Shown: positions 42,716 to 51,005 of the stretch, piece after piece
Position numbering within the stretch: the stretch's first letter is position 1
Layout of the letters: each line of letters opens with the position of its first letter
Source: Streptomyces tailanensis
Lineage (GTDB): Bacteria > Actinomycetota > Actinomycetes > Streptomycetales > Streptomycetaceae
Direction of reading: 5' to 3'
DNA length: 64,000 nt
NCBI RefSeq assembly: GCF_008386495.1
Contig: NZ_VTHJ01000023.1
Span: 59,192-123,191 of the forward strand
The notes under the pieces: model-generated
What the model was told of the DNA's origin: nothing
Seen by the model: only the letters and a program-made list of their open reading frames with translations
The model's database searches: none
Program-made: the position numbers and the translations under genes

Positions 42716-44731
42716 TCAGAGTGCTGCCGCGAGCTCCGTTCCCTGCTTGATGGCCCGCTTGGCGTCCAGTTCGGCCGCGATGTCGGCGCCGCCGATGAGG
42801 TGTGCGGAGCGTCCGGCGGCGAGCAGGTCGTCGTAGAGGTCGCGGCGTGGTTCCTGCCCGGTGCAGAGGACGACCGTGTCGACGTCCAGTACCTGGCGGA
42901 CTCCGTCGACGGTGATGTGCAGCCCGGCGTCGTCGATGAGGTCGTACTGGGCGCCGGGGACCATGGTGACGCCGCGGTGCTTGAGTTCGGTGCGGTGGAT
43001 CCAGCCGGTGGTCTTGCCGAGTCCGGCGCCGACCTTGGAGGTCCTGCGCTGGAGGAGGTGAACCGAGCGCGGCGGGGTGGGGCGTTCGGGGCGTGCGAGT
43101 CCGCCGGGCGCCGCGTAGTCCATGTCGACGCCCCACTGCCGGAAGTACGCGGCCGGGTCCTCGCTCGCCTTCTCCCCGCCGTCGGTCAGGTACTCGGCGA
43201 CGTCGAAGCCGATGCCGCCGGCGCCGAGGATCGCGACGCGGTCGCCGACGGGGGCCCCGTCGCGCAGGACGTCGAGGTAGCCGAGGACCTTGGGGTGGTC
43301 GACGCCGGGGAGTTCGGGGGTGCGCGGGGTGACGCCGGTGGCGACGACGACCTCGTCGTACGCCGTGAGGTCGTCGGCCGTGACGCAGGTGTTCAGCCGT
43401 ACATGGACGCCGTGCGTGTCGAGTCGGTGGCGGAAGTAGCGGAGGGTCTCGTCGAACTCCTGCTTGCCGGGGACCTTGCGGGCCACGTTGAGCTGGCCGC
43501 CGATCTCGTTCGCGGCGTCGAACAGGGTGACCTCGTGGCCGCGTTCGGCCGCGGTCACGGCGCAGGCGAGGCCCGCCGGTCCCGCGCCGACGACGGCGAC
43601 GCGTTTGCGCAGCCTGGTCGGGGAGAGCACCAGCTCCGTCTCGTGGCAGGCGCGCGGGTTGACCAGGCAGGAGGTGATCTTGCCGCTGAAGGTGTGGTCG
43701 AGGCAGGCCTGGTTGCAGCCGATGCAGGTGTTGATGGCCTCCGGGGTACCGGCGGCGGCCTTGTTCACGAAGTCCGGGTCGGCCAGCATCGGGCGGGCCA
43801 TGGACACCATGTCGGCGTGGCCGTCGGCGAGCAACCGCTCGGCCAGCTCTGGGGTGTTGATGCGGTTGGTCGTCACGAGCGGCACCTGGACCGCGCCCAT
43901 GAGCTTGCGTGTCACCCAGGTGTACGCGCCGCGCGGCACCGAGGTCGCGATGGTGGGGATCCGGGCCTCGTGCCAGCCGATGCCGGTGTTGATAATGGTC
44001 GCCCCGGCCGCCTCGACGGCCTTCGCCAGCGTGACCACCTCGTCGAAGCTCGACCCGCCGGGCACGAGGTCGAGCATCGACAGCCGGTAGACGACGATGA
44101 AGTCCTCGCCGACGGCCTCGCGCACCCGGCGCACGATCTCGACGGGGAAACGCATCCGGTTCTCGTACGAGCCGCCCCAGCGGTCGGTGCGGTGGTTGGT
44201 GCCCTGGGCGATGAACTCGTTGATCAGGTAGCCCTCGGAGCCCATGATCTCGACGCCGTCGTACCCCGCCCGCCGGGCGAGCCGGGCCGTACGGGCGTAG
44301 TCGTCGATCGTCTGCTCGACCTCGGCGTCGGTGAGCTCGTGCGGGATGTACGGGCTGATGGGGGCCTGGAGGGCGCTCGGCGCGACGAGGTCGCGGTGGT
44401 AGGCGTACCGCCCGAAGTGCAGGATCTGCATCGCGATCCGGCCGCCCTCGCGGTGGACGGCCCTGGTGATCTCCCGGTGCTTGTCCGCCTCGGCGTCGGT
44501 GGTGAGCTTGGCGCCGCCCTCGTACGGGCGTCCGGCCTCGTTGGGTGCGATGCCGCCGGTGACGATCAGGCCCACTCCCCCGCGTGCCCGGGCCGCGTAG
44601 AACTCCGCCATGCGCGCGAAGCCGCGCTCGGCCTCCTCCAGGCCCACGTGCATGGAGCCCATGAGCACGCGGTTGGGCAGGGTGGTGAAGCCCAGGTCGA
44701 GAGGGCTCAGCAGGTGGGGGTACGGGCTCAT
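42716..44731 (-). CDS. fadH: NADPH-dependent 2,4-dienoyl-CoA reductase
   Basis: 671-residue enzyme, the same length as E. coli FadH. It has an N-terminal old-yellow-enzyme TIM barrel (about 1-330; GYDGVEIMGSEGYLINEFIA, RWGGSYENRMRFP) that binds FMN. A 4Fe-4S cluster motif CIGCNQAC...C follows with C-x2-C-x3-C-x11-C spacing. The C-terminal part has FAD- and NADPH-binding Rossmann motifs (VAVVGAGPAGLACA, VAILGAGGIGFDVAEYL). It reduces 2,4-dienoyl-CoA during oxidation of unsaturated fatty acids. ATG 44731 has GGAGG 5 nt upstream. A 20-bp palindrome overlaps its predicted promoter. Confidence 0.94.
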   Translation of the reverse strand: MSPYPHLLSPLDLGFTTLPNRVLMGSMHVGLEEAERGFARMAEFYAARARGGVGLIVTGGIAPNEAGRPYEGGAKLTTDAEADKHREITRAVHREGGRIAMQILHFGRYAYHRDLVAPSALQAPISPYIPHELTDAEVEQTIDDYARTARLARRAGYDGVEIMGSEGYLINEFIAQGTNHRTDRWGGSYENRMRFPVEIVRRVREAVGEDFIVVYRLSMLDLVPGGSSFDEVVTLAKAVEAAGATIINTGIGWHEARIPTIATSVPRGAYTWVTRKLMGAVQVPLVTTNRINTPELAERLLADGHADMVSMARPMLADPDFVNKAAAGTPEAINTCIGCNQACLDHTFSGKITSCLVNPRACHETELVLSPTRLRKRVAVVGAGPAGLACAVTAAERGHEVTLFDAANEIGGQLNVARKVPGKQEFDETLRYFRHRLDTHGVHVRLNTCVTADDLTAYDEVVVATGVTPRTPELPGVDHPKVLGYLDVLRDGAPVGDRVAILGAGGIGFDVAEYLTDGGEKASEDPAAYFRQWGVDMDYAAPGGLARPERPTPPRSVHLLQRRTSKVGAGLGKTTGWIHRTELKHRGVTMVPGAQYDLIDDAGLHITVDGVRQVLDVDTVVLCTGQEPRRDLYDDLLAAGRSAHLIGGADIAAELDAKRAIKQGTELAAAL

Positions 44732-44762
44732 CGGGGCCTCCGTGCGTGGCGTCGTCCCCTTC

Positions 44763-44804
44763 GTTGTAGACGACGCCACGCTGTTTGTGCAACTAGTTGC
44801 ACAA
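44763..44804 (-). promoter_or_regulatory. fadH promoter overlapped by a 20-bp palindromic operator
   Basis: TTGTGCAACT-AGTTGCACAA at 44785-44804 is a perfect 20-bp palindrome. On the minus strand TTGCAC (44787-44792) and TACAAC (44763-44768) form a -35/-10 pair with 18-bp spacing, so the palindrome covers the -35 box. The arrangement suits a MarR- or TetR-type repressor, which is not encoded next to fadH. Confidence 0.7.
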
Positions 44805-44842
44805 GGGTTGAGGGCAAGCCCACATCGGGGTCGACGCGAGGC

Positions 44843-45643
44843 TCAGTGCCGGGCGGCGCCGATGATCACGTGGGCGTACATCTCCTCGGAGACGGCCGTC
44901 CGTGCGGCGAGGCCGGAGCCCTGGAAGATGTCGAGGGCGAGGAAGGCCTGGCGTTCGCTCGTCTCGATGAGCAGACAGCCGCCGGGGGCGAGCCACTCGA
45001 GGGCTTCGGCGGCGACCCGGCGCAGGACGTCCAGGCCGTCCCTGCCGCCGTCGAGCGCGACGAGAGGCTCGTGGTCGCGGGCCTCGCTCGGCAGGAGCGG
45101 GACTTCGCCGCTGGGGACGTAGGGCACGTTCGCCGCGAGGATGTCGACGCGGCCACGCAGGTCGGTGGGCAGGGCCGCGAACAGGTCGCCCTCGTGGGCG
45201 TGGCCACCGTGGGGCGCGATGTTACGGCGGGCGCAGCGCACGGCCCCCGGGTCGATGTCGGTGGCGTGCAGTTCGACGCCGCCGTCGTTGTTCCGCAGTG
45301 CGGCGGTCAGGGCGGCGCCCACCGCACCCGAGCCACAGCACAGGTCGACGACGACGCGGGCACCGGGGACGGCGGCCAGGGCCTCGGCGACAAGGAATTC
45401 GGTACGGCGGCGGGGGACGAACACACCGGGTTCCACGGTGATGCGCAGTCCCGCGAACTCGGCCCAGCCGAGGACGAGTTCGAGGGGCAGGCCCGCGACG
45501 CGCCGGTCGACCATGGCGGCCGCCTCGTCCCGGGTGCGTGCGGTGGTGAGGATCAACTCCGCCTCGTCCTCGGCGAAGACACAGCCGGCGGCACGCAGTG
45601 CCGTGACGACAGAGGCGGTGGAGAGAATGGAAAGAGGTGGCAT
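44843..45643 (-). CDS. PrmC/HemK-like putative protein-glutamine methyltransferase
   Basis: 266-residue SAM-dependent methyltransferase. An N-terminal helical domain (about 1-75) precedes a Rossmann domain with VVVDLCCGSGAVGAAL (SAM motif I), LHATDIDPGAVRCARRNIAP and ILAANVPYVPSGEVP. The catalytic NPPY motif of PrmC is NVPY here, as in the PrmC-related branch of unknown substrate. The family normally methylates the Gln of GGQ in release factors, but this paralogue need not. It lies 39 bp downstream of the fadH operator, transcribed towards the window start but ending before it. Confidence 0.85.
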   Translation of the reverse strand: MPPLSILSTASVVTALRAAGCVFAEDEAELILTTARTRDEAAAMVDRRVAGLPLELVLGWAEFAGLRITVEPGVFVPRRRTEFLVAEALAAVPGARVVVDLCCGSGAVGAALTAALRNNDGGVELHATDIDPGAVRCARRNIAPHGGHAHEGDLFAALPTDLRGRVDILAANVPYVPSGEVPLLPSEARDHEPLVALDGGRDGLDVLRRVAAEALEWLAPGGCLLIETSERQAFLALDIFQGSGLAARTAVSEEMYAHVIIGAARH

Positions 45644-45838
45644 GACAGCCGAGAGCCTTTCGGTGGGCCGAAGGACGCTCCCGCGGTGGGCCTACCGGCC
45701 GTACACCGCGCCGCGTTGAGGTGAGAGCACCCGACCTGACACAGCGGTAATGGGTCTCACCTCCTCGATCCACGTGGCGACTGGCCCGGTCACCTTACCC
45801 CATGATCATGACGGAACTTCAAGGCCGCGACCCGGTGG

Positions 45839-46567
45839 TCACGAGCTCTCGGCGGCCGGCACCCGGACCCCCGTGAACCGGATGGTGCGGCGCAGCCGGA
45901 AGCCGAGCGTCTCGTACAGCCGCAGGGCGTTCGCGTTGGCCGCGGCGGCGTGCAGGAACGGGGTTTCGCCGCGCTCCCGGATGCCGTGGGCGACGGCGAG
46001 GATCAGCCGGGTACCGAGACCCGAGCCGCGCCAGGCCTCGTCGGTGCAGACGCCGCTGATCTCGGTCCAGTCGGGCGGATGCAGCCGCTCGCCGGCCATC
46101 GCGACCAGGGCGCCGCCCCGGCGGATGCCGAGGTAGGTGCCCATGTCGACGGTGCGCGGCAGGAAGGGGCCGGGGCGGGTGCGGGCGACCAGGTCGAGCA
46201 TCTCGGGTACGTCGGCGGGGCCGAGCCGTACGGCCTCGTCGTCCGGCGCGGTCTCGATCCCGGCGTCGACGAGCTGGACGCCCGCCAGATCGAAGGTCGC
46301 CTCCCAGCCGGCCGGGAGGCCCCCGCCGAATCCCGCGAGCGCGACCTCCGCGCCGGGACCCGCCAGCGCCGCCAGGTCCGCCCAGTCACCGGCGTCGGGC
46401 TCGTCGGGCAGGGCCAGCCAAGGGGACACGTCCACCGGGTACCGCAGCACCCGGCCGCGCTTCTCGGCGAAGTGGGCGTGCGGGCCGGTGAGGGAGGCGA
46501 GGGCGGGGTTGTCGAGGGCATGCAGTGCGGCGTCGGCGCCCTTGAGGTCGCTCACGTACTCCGACAT
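45839..46567 (-). CDS. GNAT family N-acetyltransferase
   Basis: 242-residue protein with a FR47/GNAT-type domain in the C-terminal half (about 120-235): ISGVCTDEAWRGSGLGTRLI (acetyl-CoA P-loop region) and FLHAAAANANALRLYETLGF. The N-terminal half resembles the duplicated, inactive GNAT fold common in actinomycetes. ATG 46567 has GGAGAGC upstream and is preferred to ATG 46615, which has no ribosome site. Substrate unknown. Confidence 0.85.
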   Translation of the reverse strand: MSEYVSDLKGADAALHALDNPALASLTGPHAHFAEKRGRVLRYPVDVSPWLALPDEPDAGDWADLAALAGPGAEVALAGFGGGLPAGWEATFDLAGVQLVDAGIETAPDDEAVRLGPADVPEMLDLVARTRPGPFLPRTVDMGTYLGIRRGGALVAMAGERLHPPDWTEISGVCTDEAWRGSGLGTRLILAVAHGIRERGETPFLHAAAANANALRLYETLGFRLRRTIRFTGVRVPAAESS

Positions 46568-46808
46568 GCGCTCTCCACTCTTCTCCGCTGTCACCGGGTC
46601 ACCGTCGGCAGTCATTCTCGTACGGCGCGGAGGCGAGGAGACGCCCCCTCCTGACGCTCCCGTACCGGTCACCCCCACCCTTTGCCCGCGCTTCCATAAT
46701 TTTTGTCCCAAACCATGTCATGGCGGCCACTTTCGGGTACACCGGAAGTGCGGACCAGTCCTAACCGGGGTTCTCGTACATGAGGACCACGCCGGTGAGG
46801 AGGGTGAG

Positions 46809-47393
46809 ATGCGAGGCCAGGTGTTCGGGTGGCGGTGGCGCTCCAATCCGCTGCGCCGGCGCTCGGACGTCGTCGAGGCATGGACGGTGTTGATCGTCGT
46901 GTTCCTGCTGGTCGTCGGCGCTCCGGCCGCCGGAATCGCGGTGGGCCAGTGGGCCCACGGGGACGCGCGGGCGCACGCGGCGGCGCAGCGCGCCGAGCTC
47001 GACCGGGTCAGCGCCGTCATCGTCGAGAAGGCCCCCGCCGCGGCGCCCTCGGCGTACGGCGACAAGCAGCCCATGCACTGGGTGCAGGCCCGCTGGACCG
47101 AGCCCGACGGCGGTTCCAGGACCGGCGAGGCCCGGGTGCCGACGGGTACGAAGCGCGGTGATCGCGCCGACGTCTGGCTGGACTCGGCGGGCCACAGCGT
47201 CCCGCCGCCGCCGACCGACACGGCCGTCTGGCAGCACGCCCTGGCCATGGGCACGTGCGCCACGGGGGGTGTCGTCGGCATCGTTCTCGTGCTGCATTTC
47301 ACCGTACGCCGGGTCGCCATCCGGCACCGGCTGGCCGAATGGGAGCAGGAGTGGGCGCGCACGGGACCCGACTGGGGACACCGCTGGGCGTGA
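46809..47393 (+). CDS. Rv1733c-like two-helix membrane protein
   Basis: 194-residue membrane protein with an N-terminal WRWRSNPLRRRSDVVEAWT segment, a first helix (about 24-48), an outside loop with HWVQARWTEPDGGSRTGEAR and DVWLDSAGHSVPPPPT, a second helix (about 143-165) and a basic tail. The layout and loop match Rv1733c-type proteins common in mycobacteria and Streptomyces. Function is unknown. ATG 46809 has GGAGG 6 nt upstream. Confidence 0.82.
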   Translation: MRGQVFGWRWRSNPLRRRSDVVEAWTVLIVVFLLVVGAPAAGIAVGQWAHGDARAHAAAQRAELDRVSAVIVEKAPAAAPSAYGDKQPMHWVQARWTEPDGGSRTGEARVPTGTKRGDRADVWLDSAGHSVPPPPTDTAVWQHALAMGTCATGGVVGIVLVLHFTVRRVAIRHRLAEWEQEWARTGPDWGHRWA

Positions 47394-47480
47394 CCTGCAA
47401 AAACAAGAACAATGCTCAGCTAAAAGCTGTGCAGCGCATGTCGGCCAGCCGCGAAACGTCCACAAAATCCACCCCCGCAA

Positions 47481-47515
47481 GGCGGTTGATACTTCAATCG
47501 CCTCGCTGACATACT
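47481..47515 (+). promoter_or_regulatory. Predicted promoter of the acetate permease operon with overlapping hairpin
   Basis: TTGATA (47486-47491) and CATACT (47510-47515) are 18 bp apart. The inverted repeat GGCGGTTGA/TCAATCGCC (47481-47489 and 47494-47502, one G-T pair) overlaps the -35 box and could be an operator. The gap 47394-47639 is noticeably less GC-rich than its neighbours. Confidence 0.55.
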
Positions 47516-47639
47516 CCGCTGTCTCCCCCCTACAGTTCCGCACAGCGGCTGACTCCCGCAACGCTCCAATTCCCCAGGGACCACAGCCGCGACCGCACGG
47601 AGTCGCGTGCGAGACATAAAGCAGCGAAGAGGGTGCATT

Positions 47640-48098
47640 GTGTCCAACTACACGGCACGGTACGACAGTTCCGTCCCGTTTCCTCCCCCGTCCGACCATG
47701 GAGGCGATTCGTTTTCCCCCGCACCCGGTCCGGGACGCGCACCGGCGGGCCGACAGCCCATACACGCGCACTCTGAATTCCGTTCAATAAGCGCCGCATA
47801 TCGCAGATTCGGAGTGTGGGCGACCGCGCTCTCGGTCGGTGGATTCCTGACGTACGTCCTCCTGTCGAGTTTCGTACCAGGGCTGTTGAATCAGCGGCTG
47901 ATCGGGCATCTCACGGTGGGACTGATCCTCGGTCTGGCCCAGTTCGCCCTCATGGGCGTGACCGCGTGGCTGTACGTACGGCACATGCGCAAGAACGTCG
48001 ACCCGGTCGCGCGCCGGCTCCGTGCCCAGCTCGAGGAGCGTGAGGCCGAGCAGCAGCAGCGCCGGATTCCGGCCGGACGGCGGTTCCGCACGTGGTGA
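47640..48098 (+). CDS. DUF485 membrane protein
   Basis: 152-residue membrane protein of the DUF485 (YjcH) family, which accompanies acetate permeases. A disordered N-terminus (about 1-40) precedes the conserved core FRSISAAYRRFGVWATALSV with two membrane helices (about 58-80 and 91-113), and the family-typical LVGLILGLAQFALMG-like region with TAWLYVRHMRKNVDPVA. GTG 47640 has AGAGGG upstream. Its stop overlaps the actP GTG start (GTGA). Confidence 0.85.
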   Translation: MSNYTARYDSSVPFPPPSDHGGDSFSPAPGPGRAPAGRQPIHAHSEFRSISAAYRRFGVWATALSVGGFLTYVLLSSFVPGLLNQRLIGHLTVGLILGLAQFALMGVTAWLYVRHMRKNVDPVARRLRAQLEEREAEQQQRRIPAGRRFRTW

Positions 48099-49750
48099 CG
48101 ACTTCCCTCACGACCCCCCTCACGACCCCCTTCACGACTCCCTCCACACCTTCCTTCACGACGGCCGCCAGCGTGGCCGACGCGTTCAGCCTGCGGCTGA
48201 CCTTCGTGCTGTTCCTGACCGTCGTCGTGATCACCCTGTTCACGGCGCTGCTGACCGCGCCACAGCGGGACGAGATCAGCGAGTTCTACCTCGGCAACCG
48301 CGACATGTCGCCGCTGCGCAACGGCCTCGCGATGTGCGGCGACTACCTCTCGGCCGCGACGCTGCTCGGCAGCACCGGCCTGGTCGCCCTGACCGGGTAC
48401 GACGGTCTGCTCTACCTCTGCGGCACGGTCGTCGCCTGGATGATGGTGCTGCTGCTCATCGCCGAACCCCTGCGCAACTCGGGCAAGTTCACGCTCGGCG
48501 ACACCCTGGCCCGGCGGCTGCCCCTGCAACAGCGGCAGGTCCGGCTGGCCCTGGCCGTCTGCACACTCGCCGTGTGCACGCTGTACCTGGTGGCCCAACT
48601 GGTCGGCAGCATCGCCCTGATGACCCAGTTCGTCGGCGAACCCGGCCCGAACACCCGCATGATGATCGTGATCATCATCGGTTCCATCGTCACCATCTAC
48701 GCGGCGATCGGCGGTATGCCGGGGGCGACGTTCATCCAGGTCGTCAAGGCCGTCATGCTCATCGCCGGCGTCACGATCGTCACCGTGATGGTGTTGAACC
48801 GCTTCAACTGGAACGTCGACAGCCTTCTGTCGTCCGCCGTCGCGGGCAGCAATCTGGGCGACGAGTACCTCCAACCGGGGCTGCGCTACGGCGGCGGAGC
48901 CATCAGCAAACTCGACTTCCTCAGCCTCCAACTGGCCATCGTGCTCGGACTCGCCGCGCTGCCGCATGTGATGATGCGGCTGCTCGCGCCCCGCCAGACC
49001 CGGGTGCTGCGCACCTCGGTGCTGTGGGCCATCGGTCTGGTCGCGTTCGTGTGTCTGATGGCCGGCGTCATGGGCCTCGGCGCCACCGCCGTCGTGGGCC
49101 GGGAGACCATCGCGGACATCGACCACAAGGGCGACGCGGCCGTGCTGCTCCTCGCCGGCGAACTCGGCGGCGAGGTCCTCACCGCGATCGTCTCCGCCCT
49201 GGCCTTCGTCACCCTGCTCGCCGTCGCGGCCGGACTCACGCTGGCCGCGGCCTCGTCGGTCGCCCACGACCTCTACGGCGAGGTCATCCGCAAGGGCAAG
49301 GCCAAGGAGACGGAGGAGTTGGGCGTCGCCCGGATCGCCGCGGTGGCCATGGGCGTTCTCGCCATGGTGATCGCCCTGCTGGCCTGGGGCACGAACACCG
49401 CCACGCTGGCATTCCTGGCCTTCGCGATCGCCGCGTCCGCCATCCTGCCGACCATCGTCTACAGCCTGTTCTGGCGCGGGTTCACCGCCCGCGGCGCCCT
49501 GCTCAGCCTGTACGGCGGTCTGGCCTGCTCCGTCCTGCTGGTGCTGTTCTCGCCGGTCGTCTCCTCCACCCCCGACTCGGTGTACCCGAACTCCGACTTC
49601 GCCTGGTTCCCGCTGCAGAACCCGGGCATCGTCTCGATCCCGGCGGGCTTCCTGCTGGGGTGGCTCGGCTCCTTCCTCAGCCCGCCGCAGGAGGAGTCCG
49701 TGTACGAGGACTTCGAGGTCAGGGCGCTGATCGGCGCCGACCAGCGGTGA
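48092..49750 (+). CDS. actP: Cation/acetate symporter (SSS family)
   Basis: 552-residue sodium:solute symporter with about 13 membrane helices. ActP/MctC-type features include FYLGNRDMSPLRNGLAMCGD, YLSAATLLGSTGLVAL, IAAIGGMPGATFIQVVKAVM-like helix 5 and TVYSLFWRGFTARGALLS-like helix 12. It would import acetate and related short carboxylates. The N-terminus has an unusual Thr/Pro-rich TTPLTTPFTTPSTPSFTT stretch. The start may be GTG 48092 or GTG 48095, the latter overlapping the DUF485 stop. A dispersed palindromic element starts 4 bp after its stop. Confidence 0.9.
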   Translation: MVTTSLTTPLTTPFTTPSTPSFTTAASVADAFSLRLTFVLFLTVVVITLFTALLTAPQRDEISEFYLGNRDMSPLRNGLAMCGDYLSAATLLGSTGLVALTGYDGLLYLCGTVVAWMMVLLLIAEPLRNSGKFTLGDTLARRLPLQQRQVRLALAVCTLAVCTLYLVAQLVGSIALMTQFVGEPGPNTRMMIVIIIGSIVTIYAAIGGMPGATFIQVVKAVMLIAGVTIVTVMVLNRFNWNVDSLLSSAVAGSNLGDEYLQPGLRYGGGAISKLDFLSLQLAIVLGLAALPHVMMRLLAPRQTRVLRTSVLWAIGLVAFVCLMAGVMGLGATAVVGRETIADIDHKGDAAVLLLAGELGGEVLTAIVSALAFVTLLAVAAGLTLAAASSVAHDLYGEVIRKGKAKETEELGVARIAAVAMGVLAMVIALLAWGTNTATLAFLAFAIAASAILPTIVYSLFWRGFTARGALLSLYGGLACSVLLVLFSPVVSSTPDSVYPNSDFAWFPLQNPGIVSIPAGFLLGWLGSFLSPPQEESVYEDFEVRALIGADQR

Positions 49751-49753
49751 GCC

Positions 49754-49881
49754 GGGCCCTGTCGTCAAATTCCCGTCGTCGCCCGCAGGGCGGCGGTGGG
49801 GCCCCTCCCGCTCAAGCGAAGCCGAGAGTGGGGGAGCGTGCATGGCGTCGCGAGGCAGACGGGAATTTGACGACAGGACCC
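49754..49881. repeat. Dispersed inverted-repeat element (copy 3, different arms)
   Basis: 24-bp arms at 49754-49777 and 49858-49881 (one mismatch, containing CTGTCGTCAAATTCCCGTC) flank a centre containing the same 30-bp core as 11-40 and 42632-42661, with one change. The arms are unrelated to those of the element at 42576-42708. It directly follows actP and probably forms its terminator hairpin. Confidence 0.8.
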
Positions 49882-49988
49882 AGGGCGTCGCGGGCCCGGA
49901 AGAACCTCTTGGCGGGCCCGCGGCGCCCCACGTACGGTGTGATCACTCGCACCTCAAGTACTCAGAAGAACACAAAAGGTGGTCCTTC

Positions 49989-50957
49989 ATGGCCCTGTTC
50001 GACCTGCCGTTGGACGAGCTCCGTGGTTATCGAAGCGCTTCGACGGAACCCGAGGACTTCGACGCCTTCTGGGCGAAGACGCTCCAGGAGTCCCGCGAGC
50101 ACGACCTCGACGCCCGTTTCGAGCCGGTCGAGACCCATCTGACGACGGTCGAGACGTACGACGTGACGTTCGCCGGGTTCGGCGGCCACCCGGTGAAGGG
50201 CTGGCTGGTCCTCCCGGCAGGGGCCACCGAACCGCTGCCCACCGTGGTGGAGTTCATCGGCTACGGCGGCGGGCGCAACCTCCCCCACACGCATCTGCTG
50301 TGGGCGTCGGCGGGCTACGCGCATTTCGTGATGGACACCCGCGGCCAGGGCAGCGCCTGGGGCGGGGGCGGTGACACCCCCGACCCGGTGGGCGGCGCGC
50401 CCGCCTTCCCCGGCTTCATGACCCGGGGCATCGACGCTCCCGAGAACTACTACTACCGGCGCGTGTACACAGACGCGGTGCGCGCGGTGGAGGCCGCCCG
50501 GTCCCACCCGCTGACCGACGCCTCACGCACGGCGGTGCTCGGCTCCAGCCAGGGCGGCGGCATCTCCATCGCGGTCGGCGGTCTGGTCCCCGACCTGGTC
50601 GCGGTCGCGCCCGATGTGCCGTTCCTGTGCGACTTCCCGCGCTCGACGACCCTCACCGACCGCGACCCGTACCGCGAGATCGGCAAGTACCTCAAGACCC
50701 ACCGCGGCCGCACCGAACAGATCCGGCGCACCCTCGCGTACTTCGACGGCGTGCACTTCGCCGCGCGCGGCCGGGCCGCCGCGCTCTTCTCGGCGGCCCT
50801 GGAGGACCAGACCTGCCCGCCGTCCACGGTCTTCGCGGCCTTCAACGCCTGGGCCGGCGACAACAAGCACATAGAGGTCTACGAGTTCAACGACCACGAG
50901 GGCGGCGGCCCCTTCCAGGAGGCGGCCAAGCTGCGGTGGCTCTCGTCGCACCTCTGA
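49989..50957 (+). CDS. CE7 family acetyl xylan esterase / cephalosporin-C deacetylase
   Basis: 322-residue alpha/beta-hydrolase, the usual CE7 length. Motifs: MDTRGQGSAWGGGGDTPDP (oxyanion region), TAVLGSSQGGGISIAVGGLV with the nucleophile Ser in GSSQGG, FCAFNAWAG-like acid region near AFNAWAGDNKHIEVYEFNDH, and the catalytic His in DHEGGGP. The family removes acetyl groups from xylo-oligosaccharides and cephalosporin C inside the cell. ATG 49989 has AAAGGTGG upstream. An intragenic palindrome TCGAAGCGCTTCGA lies at 50030-50043. Confidence 0.92.
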   Translation: MALFDLPLDELRGYRSASTEPEDFDAFWAKTLQESREHDLDARFEPVETHLTTVETYDVTFAGFGGHPVKGWLVLPAGATEPLPTVVEFIGYGGGRNLPHTHLLWASAGYAHFVMDTRGQGSAWGGGGDTPDPVGGAPAFPGFMTRGIDAPENYYYRRVYTDAVRAVEAARSHPLTDASRTAVLGSSQGGGISIAVGGLVPDLVAVAPDVPFLCDFPRSTTLTDRDPYREIGKYLKTHRGRTEQIRRTLAYFDGVHFAARGRAAALFSAALEDQTCPPSTVFAAFNAWAGDNKHIEVYEFNDHEGGGPFQEAAKLRWLSSHL

Positions 50958-51005
50958 GGCGGGCACGACCCGGTGCTCCAGGGGTGAGGCCCGCAGCTGG
51001 GCGCC

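Noticed and set aside
42602..45724. Long plus-strand open frame (1040 codons) opposite fadH and the PrmC-like gene
   Set aside because: It spans two real genes and a repeat on the other strand and has no domain signature.
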